Origin: Methanosarcina sp.
GTDB lineage: Archaea; Halobacteriota; Methanosarcinia; Methanosarcinales; Methanosarcinaceae
Assembly (NCBI RefSeq): GCF_028693135.1
Contig: NZ_JAQUVZ010000015.1
Location: forward strand, 1-64,000
Reading direction: 5' to 3'
Length of the DNA stretch: 64,000 bases
Below the pieces are notes generated by a model. That model saw only the letters and a list, made by a program, of their open reading frames with translations. It was not told the DNA's origin and did not search any database. How positions within the stretch are numbered: the stretch's first letter is position 1; each line of letters begins with the position of its first letter. Shown piece after piece: positions 9,074-15,975 of the stretch. A program made the position numbers and the translations under genes.

Positions 9074-9190
9074 ATCACGCTGATGACAATGTCCATCCCT
9101 CTCAAAAGGCATTGTTATCCCCTCTCCAAAAAAGTGAATAGACCAGAAAAACTTCCCTAAGCACAGATTTGCCATTTTAACGTGCCTTCG
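9074..9190 (+). repeat. Intergenic element, copy 2 of 2, with conserved hairpin
   Basis: This copy aligns with 4609-4731. The stem is GATGACAATG / CATTGTTATC around about 18 nt, and the downstream block CAGATTTGCCATTTTA is conserved. It lies 370 bp after the mts-like gene, in the long gap before the CoM methyltransferase gene. Confidence 0.65.
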
Positions 9191-9834
9191 GAGAAGTAAA
9201 GTCTACATCCACGAAAAACCGGTTCAATGCTCTCAGCCTCAAACCTCCAGGCAGGAGAGGGCAATGAACCGGAAAAATAAGAACAAATCAGGACAAACGC
9301 ACTGTTTCAGGCTCTTTTGCCATTTTAAGAGCTGAAAAAGTGCTGCTAATCCTGAGAAACCTCCAAAAAAAGTTCCAACATATTGGCATGCCCCTGGAAC
9401 TGCCGGAATCCTCCGAGCAGGAAAAGGGGCAGAAATCCGGTTGTTGATAATTGTTGATAATAGAACATCAACGTTATCCGTCAGTCCAGGGATCTTTTTT
9501 CTCATGTTCTGTTTCCTGGCAGGTTTTCGTTCTATCCGCTTCAAAATTGGTATAAATCCATGAATCTATTTTTACTCCATGAATCTCTTTTCTACAAGCT
9601 TTGTTTTGTGAAATTTCCTGAATATATTTTCTACAAGCTTTGTTGCCACGCAATAAAAAGAGATAGCTAAGGCGCGATTTGTCTTCAGAAAAAGTATTTT
9701 TAGATGGATTTATATAATTTGTATACAGATATTTTAACTGAAAAATATAAAAGTGATCCCGCCTGTAATTAATAATCAGAAGAAGTCAACTATAAGGCTT
9801 AATGTAACAAAAGGATTTTTAATGGCAGGTTAAA
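9191..9834 (+). promoter_or_regulatory. Leader and promoter region of the CoM methyltransferase gene
   Basis: No gene is seen. TTGTTGATAA is repeated directly at about 9440-9459. An 18-bp direct repeat TTTTCTACAAGCTTTGTT lies at about 9588-9605 and 9627-9644, preceded by two copies of TCCATGAATCT. The best TATA box is TTATATAAT at 9710-9718, which would give a leader of roughly 95 nt. Confidence 0.45.
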
Positions 9835-10896
9835 ATGGCAGATCCGGACCTGAGAGACCGTTTCCTGAATACCCTGAAAGGAAAAGCTGTGGATAAAGTG
9901 CCGGCTCTTTCGGTTACCCAGACCGGGACCGTGGAACTCATGAAAAAGAGCGGAGCAGCCTGGCCTGAGGCTCATTTTGATGCGGAAAAAATGGCAGACC
10001 TTGCCCTTTCAGCTCATACCTTTGCAGGCCTTGAAGCCGTTCGCTACCCCTTCTGCCTCACTGTCCTATCCGAAGCTCTGAGCTGCAAGATTAACCCGGG
10101 CAGATTGGACATTCAGCCGTCTCCAGGCTCTAACCCTTTTGCAGAAAACCCGGAAACGCTGGAACTTCCCTCAGACTTTGCGGAGAGGGGAAGAATTCCA
10201 CTTATTGCTAATGTGACATCTATTTTGAGAAAAAAAGCAGGTGAAGAGGTCCCTCTCATAGCAGGAATGGAAGGCCCGGCATCCCTGGCTTCAAGATTGG
10301 TTGGTACGTATAATTTCCTTACCTGGACACTTAGAAAGCCCGAAACGTTAAAAGAATTCATTAAAGTCACAGGAGCAGTCTGTTCCAGATACACAGAAGT
10401 GCTTTACGAAGCCGGGGCAGATGCTGTCTGCATAGTTGATGGGATAGCAGGGCCTGACACGCTTGATCCCAAAGACTTTGAGATTTTTATGAGGCCCGAA
10501 TATGAAAAATTATGCAGAGCCGGAAAAGGAATAAAACTCATACATATCTGTGGGAACTCAACCCCCATCCTCAAATCTATTTCAGAATGTGGTTTTCAGG
10601 GGATCAGTATAGAAGAAAAAGTAACCGACCTGCGTGCTGCAAAAAAACTTGTAGGAAGCAAAACAAAACTGATAGGAAACCTTGCTTCATCAGGAGTCAT
10701 GCTTAACGGGACCTGTGAAGAGATAAAAAAAGAGGCAACGAAATGCCTGGAAGAGGGAATTGATATACTTGCTCCCGGGTGCGGAATTGCCCCGAAGACC
10801 CCGATTAAAAATATAAAGGCACTTGTTGAAGCGAGAGATGAGTATTACATCAAGCTTGAAAGATATGGGTGTTCACGGTACATAGCTGATGTTTGA
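9835..10896 (+). CDS. Methylcobamide:coenzyme M methyltransferase (MtaA/MtbA family)
   Basis: 353 residues, the usual size for MtaA/MtbA. It is a single-domain UroD-fold protein with the catalytic zinc signature H-I-C-G-N-S near residue 238 and A-P-G-C-G-I-A-P-K-T-P near 315 (His-X-Cys...Cys). Enzymes of this family transfer the methyl group from a methylated corrinoid protein to coenzyme M, giving methyl-CoM for methanogenesis in the cytoplasm. Its place next to the Mts-like fusions suggests it serves them, although Mts proteins may themselves methylate CoM. I recall a similar gene near mtsF in M. acetivorans. The ribosome binding site is weak (GGCAGG). The stop is followed by repeat debris and then by the IscB element. 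Confidence 0.88.
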   Translation: MADPDLRDRFLNTLKGKAVDKVPALSVTQTGTVELMKKSGAAWPEAHFDAEKMADLALSAHTFAGLEAVRYPFCLTVLSEALSCKINPGRLDIQPSPGSNPFAENPETLELPSDFAERGRIPLIANVTSILRKKAGEEVPLIAGMEGPASLASRLVGTYNFLTWTLRKPETLKEFIKVTGAVCSRYTEVLYEAGADAVCIVDGIAGPDTLDPKDFEIFMRPEYEKLCRAGKGIKLIHICGNSTPILKSISECGFQGISIEEKVTDLRAAKKLVGSKTKLIGNLASSGVMLNGTCEEIKKEATKCLEEGIDILAPGCGIAPKTPIKNIKALVEARDEYYIKLERYGCSRYIADV

Positions 10897-10937
10897 ATAA
10901 AAAGCAACTGATTCGAAATAACAAATCTGAGTTCTGG

Positions 10938-11006
10938 CCCATACAACCTCTTTCACTATACCAAACCTTTCTTGTCACGCTCGACGCAGGAGAGCGGCCT
11001 TTCCCG
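10938..11006 (+). repeat. Dispersed repeat, copy 1
   Basis: A 27-bp identical core (10972-10998, containing CACGCTCGACGCAGGAGAGC) recurs at 37937-37963, and the ~35 bp to its left are also alignable with 37901-37936. The core can form a CGCTC / GAGCG hairpin. It probably marks old mobile element debris next to the IscB insertion. Confidence 0.6.
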
Positions 11007-11107
11007 CTAAAGAATGATTCAAATATAATATCAAAGATTTTTGTTGCCAGGAATGATTATTTGGGGAAATGGAACTATAGAATAATTCCCTAAATAAAAA
11101 TTTGAAG

Positions 11108-11200
11108 TTATATTTTTATCATTCCCAGGTCGTAGGTCTCGGATGAAAGGTCCCAGACACGGGCAATATCCAGTTTCATCTGGTTATCCTGAATAGCCAT
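11108..11200 (-). pseudogene. Possible 5' fragment of a SAM methyltransferase gene
   Basis: A 30-codon frame begins M-A-I-Q-D-N-Q-M-K-L-D and continues A-R-V-W-D-L-S-S-E-T-Y-D, which resembles the first residues of class I SAM methyltransferases (W-D-x-S-S-E-x-Y-D). It ends after L-G-M-I-K-I at a stop, with nothing recognisable downstream. It could be the remnant of a gene broken near the IscB element, or chance. Confidence 0.3.
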
Positions 11201-11387
11201 ATCTTGATTCCTATGTTTGTGTTTTCAACTTGAGGTAATAGTCCCCCATTTTGCCCCAATCAGATTAGCTCCCTGAAGGTTTTTGGTAGACTGAATAGCG
11301 CTACTAAAAATCACTATTCCGGGAAGAAATCTTCTGCTCTTCTTTTGTATTCCCGGGTTTAGTTTATAAAATTGTATTCATTTTACC

Positions 11388-12671
11388 TCAGCAGGAGACC
11401 CCTTCCTCGACATTTCCGGCTTGCCGGAAATGGCAGGTGGGGGAGGAATGCGTCATCTGTACCATCTGAACTAATGTTGTACTCCTCGCACTCAGTCTCC
11501 TACATTTTTTCTTAACATTAACACTATCTGAAATTTTGTTTCCGAATATATCTGAGATTGAAAAATACCCGGATGACCGTTTGCCACGAATGAACCCGAT
11601 CCCTTTTTCCGTATTTACAAGATCGAATTTCCTGAGCCCAAACAGCTTTCCGGTAGGTATTTTCTTCTCTGATCTCTTCCCTCTCCGCTGCTGATAATCT
11701 CCCACAGGAACGTTTCTTTTTAGAAAAACCGAATCTTCTACCTCTACTTTCTGATCGTCCCTGCAACAGATAGCAACAGCATCAAAGTAATGTGTTTTTA
11801 ACAACTTTAAGACCTGCTCTCTCCTGTACTTTGTTTCGTACCCGAAAGTCTCTGCAAAATTCCAGCCGGATTTCCGGATTTGGGATTTGAGAATCCCAAT
11901 TTCAGTTGCATGTTTTGTTTTTGACTTGTTACCTGAGAGTTTGAATTCTTCATTGTGCAGGGCTTTGTGACAGGTTTCACAAAGCGTAATCAGGTTTTCC
12001 GGTGCATCTGATCCCTTCTGTGACCTGAAAACAATGTGATGGCAATGTAGCCGGGAATCCTTTGACTTTCCCATGCAATGCTGGCAGGTGTAGCCGTCCC
12101 GATCCAGAACGTAAGCTTTGACATTGTAGAAGCCTTTAAGGTCCCCTTCCTGATACCCAACCCCGGAAACCTCCGGATTTGTTATTTTGTGAATATCAAA
12201 GGAAGCAAGCTCTACCTTCCACCCGGTTACAGGAAGCAGGGATTCCACAAACCTTTTTTCCCGGAAATGAGACTCAAGTTTGCTTTTGATGGAAGAAGCT
12301 AATCTCCCTTCTCTCCTTGAATTTCCCCGGTTAGCAAATCTTGAGGGTCTGTACCTTGTTTTTCTACCTCTTCTGGTTCTCCGGTACATCTTCCGTTGTT
12401 GCATCTTTTTTGAAATGTTTTCTCTAAGGTAGATTTCGGACTGATACAACACTTTTCCGTTAGCAATGGCTGCACAGCCCACTACCTTAGAGCCGGTATC
12501 CATCCCTGCAGTTACAGGTTGAGTATATCCACTGCTTCCGAAAAGTAACTTGATTGTGAATGGAGTATTTCGGACCACTTTTGCCTTGCCTGCTTGCAGT
12601 AGCTTTCTGGCTTTTGAAGGTTTACAGGGCATAAGTGGTTTTTTGTTTTGATTGATTACGAAAACTAACAT
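11388..12671 (-). CDS. iscB: IscB-type RNA-guided HNH/RuvC endonuclease
   Basis: 427 residues. All IscB landmarks are in order: the N-terminal P-L-M-P domain (residues 12-15, then C-K-P-S-K-A-R-K-L-L), RuvC-I with G-M-D-T-G-S-K-V near Asp58, an Arg-rich bridge helix (R-R-T-R-R-G-R-K-T-R-Y-R) near 95, RuvC-II E/D in V-E-L-A-S-F-D near 153, a complete HNH domain with C-x-x-C pairs and C-H-H-I-V-F...N-L-I-T-L-C near 195-240, and RuvC-III H-Y-F-D-A-V-A near 293. IscB is the ancestor-like relative of Cas9 and cuts DNA using an omega RNA. The structured RNA lies directly upstream (12712-12993). The last ~30 residues run through a perfect hairpin at 11411-11432 and are probably translated element end. 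No TnpA transposase is present, so the element is non-autonomous or domesticated. Confidence 0.93.
   Translation of the reverse strand: MLVFVINQNKKPLMPCKPSKARKLLQAGKAKVVRNTPFTIKLLFGSSGYTQPVTAGMDTGSKVVGCAAIANGKVLYQSEIYLRENISKKMQQRKMYRRTRRGRKTRYRPSRFANRGNSRREGRLASSIKSKLESHFREKRFVESLLPVTGWKVELASFDIHKITNPEVSGVGYQEGDLKGFYNVKAYVLDRDGYTCQHCMGKSKDSRLHCHHIVFRSQKGSDAPENLITLCETCHKALHNEEFKLSGNKSKTKHATEIGILKSQIRKSGWNFAETFGYETKYRREQVLKLLKTHYFDAVAICCRDDQKVEVEDSVFLKRNVPVGDYQQRRGKRSEKKIPTGKLFGLRKFDLVNTEKGIGFIRGKRSSGYFSISDIFGNKISDSVNVKKKCRRLSARSTTLVQMVQMTHSSPTCHFRQAGNVEEGVSC
11411..11432. repeat. Right-end hairpin of the IscB element
   Basis: A perfect palindrome CATTTCCGGC-TT-GCCGGAAATG lies inside the last codons of iscB. 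Subterminal palindromes of this kind are typical of the ends of IS200/IS605-family elements that carry iscB or tnpB. Confidence 0.55.
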
Positions 12672-12711
12672 ATAGTTTTCCTCCGAAAAGTTATGCGTAT
12701 CCGAATTGTGG

Positions 12712-12993
12712 AGTCAATTCCGGAATCCGTCTTCCTCTCGATCTGATATGGAAAGGTTTAACGATGCAAGCACTGTCCCTACCTCTCAGGACTGTTTAAC
12801 CGGCATCCTTAGAGCCTTAAACTGAGGCGGCATTCAAGGGTAACTATTTCTTTCCTATCGTTTACCGATTTTCCATTGCTCCTTATCGGTGATCTGGTCA
12901 ACCAGGGCTTGTTAGACAAGCCCCTTCCTCAAAAACCTGAGCCGTTAGGTGAAGGTTTTAGGGAGGGGTAATTGACTTATAGCCTGGGTCTAT
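12712..12993 (-). ncRNA. HEARO / omega RNA of IscB, with candidate guide
   Basis: Read on the minus strand, directly upstream of iscB. The two ends pair: AGTCAATT (12977 to 12970) with AATTGACT (12719 to 12712), a perfect 8-bp closing stem 250 nt apart. Inside are CCCCTCCC-type and AAAACCT arms pairing with AGGTTTT and GAAGGGG, a perfect hairpin GGGCTTGT-CTA-ACAAGCCC, ACCGAT/ATCGGT, and smaller stems. This matches the position and size of the known HEARO (omega) RNA. In IscB systems the guide is at the 5' end and derives from the DNA flanking the element, so the bases just beyond the closing stem, about 12978-12993 (ATAGACCCAGGCTATA on the minus strand), are the best guide candidate. Its exact limits are inferred. 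Confidence 0.8.
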
Positions 12994-13030
12994 TAGGCCT
13001 ACAAAAATGACAGCAATGTTTTCACTAAAA

Positions 13031-13051
13031 GGTTGCTGATTTTTAGTAACC
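13031..13051 (-). terminator. Hairpin at the end of the small membrane protein gene
   Basis: On the minus strand, GGTTACT / AGCAACC (one G-U pair) forms a stem overlapping the stop codon and is followed by TTTT. Confidence 0.4.
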
Positions 13052-13210
13052 ACGTAGTTCTTGTCTACTTGCAGCTATTGCTCCAAATAATAATGCTATA
13101 AAAACTGAATCGCGGAATGTCGAGAATGTCAAATTTTTTATTTTTGAAAAATATAGAATTGCTGCTGCAAATGTTATTATAAATGTGAAGACTCCTAACA
13201 TTACATTCAT
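13043..13210 (-). CDS. Small predicted membrane protein
   Basis: A 55-codon frame starts M-N-V-M-L-G-V-F-T-F-I-I-T-F and has two hydrophobic stretches (residues ~4-20 and ~36-48) separated by a K-I-K-N-L and F-R-D containing polar stretch, ending R-Q-E-L-R-G-Y. A perfect palindrome ATATGTT-A-AACATAT overlaps the probable TATA region 10-24 bases upstream, and a hairpin with a T-run overlaps the stop. These signals favour a real gene over chance, but there is no clear ribosome binding site and no recognised family. The omega RNA guide flank lies immediately beyond its 3' end, so the IscB element seems to have inserted just downstream of it. Confidence 0.45.
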   Translation of the reverse strand: MNVMLGVFTFIITFAAAILYFSKIKNLTFSTFRDSVFIALLFGAIAASRQELRGY

Positions 13211-13275
13211 CTTGATTCAATATGTTAAACATATAAATTAATATTTTCTGTGAAGCTTCCTTTCCTAATTTTGAC

Positions 13276-13306
13276 AGCAACATTTTAGCCTAAATGTTGC
13301 TTTTTT
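13276..13306 (+). terminator. Strong hairpin terminator without an obvious upstream gene
   Basis: A perfect 10-bp stem AGCAACATTT / AAATGTTGCT with a 6-nt loop is followed by TTTTT on the plus strand. No plus-strand gene ends here; it may end an antisense transcript across the small minus-strand gene or be left over from rearrangement. Confidence 0.55.
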
Positions 13307-13801
13307 CTCGTTTTCAAGCTTGTATCCTGCAGTTTTTCATACCTGTCACATGGATTATAGCAACATTGTGATATTTTGTTGCCATATAACTTCAGGCAAA
13401 AAAGTCTATACAAATGCATTTTAGACTTGCTGGATTAAAAACCGATTTTCGGGGAGAAGAGACTATTTTTCAGGCAGTAGTGACATTTTACACAGTGTTT
13501 GGCTCCCTCAATAATATCATAGCTTCTGTAAATTGATACACCTCAAAAATCAATGCCCCCTCAAAAATCAATGCCTTTACTGAAATCAGGACCCTTTATG
13601 ATAAGCCCCGAATTATGTTATATACATTTAAGACTAAATTTTAGTTAAAAACGAATTGAATAATAGTGAAAACGCTGCGCAGCTCATTTCACTACCTGGA
13701 GTATATCCAGTTCATTACAGCCTGATACAGCGGATAGGCTCCAATTAATTTTTTTTAATTTTCAATCACGGAATGTGAATAGTGCAAGTGGAGTAAGAAA
13801 A
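13307..13801 (+). promoter_or_regulatory. Promoter and leader of the RamA-like gene
   Basis: CGAATTATGTTATATA at 13609-13624 is identical to a 16-mer before the Msr regulator gene and contains a TATA-like core; a start ~25 bp later would give a leader of about 150 nt. Just upstream, CCTCAAAAATCAATGCC is repeated directly at about 13541-13575. No gene is seen in this stretch. Confidence 0.45.
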
Positions 13802-15466
13802 ATGTATGGGATCGCACTTGACCTGGGAACCAGCGGCTTTAGAGCGCAGCTTATAGACCTGGAAACAAAAAAAGTTGTAAGAACTGCCATGACAATGAGA
13901 CACCCCCTGCCAGGGGGCAATGTGATCGACCATCTGGATTTTGCCCTTGAAGTAGGGGAAGATATTGCAAACAGTATCATACTTGACGCAGTAAAGAAGG
14001 TCATTGAAACCCTGGATGTAGATCCGGTTAGCATTCAGAAACTGGTTGTATGCGGAAACCCTATCCAGCTTTCACTCTTCCAGAACTCGGAGATAAGGGA
14101 CCTTGCCTTTGCCGGAAAAAACATGCAGAAAAGGCTTGGAGTCGAGAATGTGGACAGGAGTGCCAGAGTCTTTCCGGCATCCGAACTTTTCAAGGATGTC
14201 CTGGACCTGCCGAATTGTGAAATAACTGTGCCTCCGGCTATCGCCCATGAGATAGGAGCCGACGCCCTGGCCATGATGATCGAAACGGATTTCCTGAACC
14301 AGAAAGAAGTCTCCATTGTCACTGACTATGGTACGAATGCGGAAATGGCAATAAAAGTAGGGGACAGGATCATCACCGGCAGTGCAGCCGCAGGACCCGC
14401 CATTGAAGGGCAGGGCATTAGCTGCGGAATGATTGCAAGCCCGGGTGCGATTTCAGACGTGAACCCTGAAGGTGAATACTGGCGGCTGACAGTCCTGAAT
14501 GAAAAGATGGATGGAAGGCCCGGGGCTCTGATAAACCCTGTTACCGGCGAGACTGTGGAGAACGGAGAAATCGAGGCAGTGGGTATTACCGGAACGGGTG
14601 TAATTGCAGTTATTGCCGTTTCAATGGAAACAGGCCTTATGGAACAGCCTCCAAGACTACCCAATGGAAGGCTGATCCTTGGTAACGGCATAGAAATTAC
14701 AGACGGAGATATTGCAGAAGCCGGAAAAGCCATAGGGGCAATCAGGGCATCCCAGCTAACTCTCCTGCTTGAAGCAGGAGTGCCTTTTGAAAAACTTGAA
14801 AATGTATATATGTCAGGAGCTTCCGGAACATATGTGGACAGCAGGAAAGCCAGGAAAATCGGCTCCTGCCCGGATTTCTCAAGAAAAACCGTACAGTTCG
14901 GAAACACTTCAATCGCTCTTGCCAGGGAAATCCTCCTGGATGAGTCCAGGCTCGAGGAAGTAATTGCCCTTGCAGGAACGATAAAAGCCGACCACCTGAT
15001 GATGGCGACCAGTGAGACCTTCAAGAACATCTACACATGCGAGCTTTCCTACTGGACCGAAGGCATGAGTATGAAGTTGTACAAAAAGTTTTTTAAAATG
15101 TACAAGTGCCCTCCTCTCCCGGAACCCGTAGAGAATGCAGTGATGGAAAAAAGGGTTGTCAAAGACATTGAAGAAACAGGAAACGTTCCTGTAGAGATTG
15201 TCGAAGATGTGGGGATCACTATAGAGGTTCGTGTAGAAGGCTGCATCCAATGCGGTCGCTGTAACGAAGAGTGCCCGGAAAATGCCCTTGTAACCATCGA
15301 GAGAAACGGCAGTTTCTTTGCAAGCTGCAGGACTCAGGACTGCCTGGGGACAAGCTGCAGGCGCTGTGTCCGGGCCTGCCCTATAAAAGCAATAGATTTC
15401 AAGAATATCGCAATTCAGCCCACAAACGAGCTTCAGAAAAGCGGAATGACCAGCGGAATCTACTGA
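13802..15466 (+). CDS. RamA-like reductive activator of corrinoid methyltransferases
   Basis: About 554 residues from ATG 13802, chosen because GGAG precedes it and Y-G-I-A-L-D-L-G-T-S-G follows at once. The main body is the ASKHA-type activase domain, with D-L-G-T-S-G near residue 8, T-D-Y-G-T-N-A-E-M-A near 180 and a Gly-rich M-S-G-A-S-G-T-Y near 340. The C-terminus is a ferredoxin-like region with two [4Fe-4S] motifs: C-I-Q-C-G-R-C-N-E-E-C-P near 477 and C-L-G-T-S-C-R-R-C-V-R-A-C-P near 513. RamA couples ATP hydrolysis to reduction of inactive Co(II) corrinoid to Co(I), letting methyltransferases enter the catalytic cycle. Most RamA studies concern methylamine proteins; this copy sits in an Mts island and probably serves those fusions. 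It is followed by a Cys-rich gene 41 bp downstream. Confidence 0.9.
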   Translation: MYGIALDLGTSGFRAQLIDLETKKVVRTAMTMRHPLPGGNVIDHLDFALEVGEDIANSIILDAVKKVIETLDVDPVSIQKLVVCGNPIQLSLFQNSEIRDLAFAGKNMQKRLGVENVDRSARVFPASELFKDVLDLPNCEITVPPAIAHEIGADALAMMIETDFLNQKEVSIVTDYGTNAEMAIKVGDRIITGSAAAGPAIEGQGISCGMIASPGAISDVNPEGEYWRLTVLNEKMDGRPGALINPVTGETVENGEIEAVGITGTGVIAVIAVSMETGLMEQPPRLPNGRLILGNGIEITDGDIAEAGKAIGAIRASQLTLLLEAGVPFEKLENVYMSGASGTYVDSRKARKIGSCPDFSRKTVQFGNTSIALAREILLDESRLEEVIALAGTIKADHLMMATSETFKNIYTCELSYWTEGMSMKLYKKFFKMYKCPPLPEPVENAVMEKRVVKDIEETGNVPVEIVEDVGITIEVRVEGCIQCGRCNEECPENALVTIERNGSFFASCRTQDCLGTSCRRCVRACPIKAIDFKNIAIQPTNELQKSGMTSGIY

Positions 15467-15507
15467 AAAGCGAATCTCTAAAAAAATAACTGGACAGGGT
15501 GCGAAAA

Positions 15508-15858
15508 ATGACAAAAATAAGTGTATCTTCCTGCATGTGCGGTTTTAGCCATACGATAATGGGAAGGGTTGAAGGAGATAAGATCATCATAAAGATCGAA
15601 ACTCCCTGTGAAAAATTCAGAGAGCTCACCTGCCTGGAATTCCCTCTTGAGGAAATGCTCGAGAATCAAAGTACTCTCGCCCTGGAGATGGAAAGACAAA
15701 CGGACTGCTCCCTTGAATGCACCAGGGAATGCGCCATGGACTGCACGCGGGGATGCCTGATTCCCCATGCAGTGCTTAATGTATGCAGTATGGAAAGAGA
15801 GCTTGCAGAAATGCCGATTCTTGAAAGTGAAGAATACACGATTTCAGAGCTGCAGTGA
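15508..15858 (+). CDS. Small Cys-rich protein paired with the RamA-like activator
   Basis: About 116 residues from ATG 15508 (CAGGGTG lies ahead). It opens T-K-I-S-V-S-S-C-M-C-G-F and has a dense cysteine block near residues 67-85: D-C-S-L-E-C-T-R-E-C-A-M-D-C-T-R-G-C, spaced C-x3-C-x3-C-x3-C-x3-C. That spacing suggests metal or iron-sulfur binding along a helix. No membrane segment or signal peptide. I do not recognise a named function. Its placement 41 bp after the RamA-like gene points to co-transcription and a supporting role in corrinoid reduction, perhaps electron transfer, which is inference. An imperfect GC-rich hairpin follows the stop. Confidence 0.8.
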   Translation: MTKISVSSCMCGFSHTIMGRVEGDKIIIKIETPCEKFRELTCLEFPLEEMLENQSTLALEMERQTDCSLECTRECAMDCTRGCLIPHAVLNVCSMERELAEMPILESEEYTISELQ

Positions 15859-15975
15859 CTGGGGAGGAGGGGGCTTTTCAAAGGATTAATCCCCTCTTCC
15901 TCACTTAATTCAAATACTTAATAATAATACTTACATTATCGATTTTTAAAAAGCTCTGGATTGGCACCTATTACC

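Noticed and set aside
10893-11093. 66-codon plus-strand frame after the CoM methyltransferase gene
   Set aside because: It crosses the dispersed repeat, overlaps the preceding stop and has no family-like sequence.
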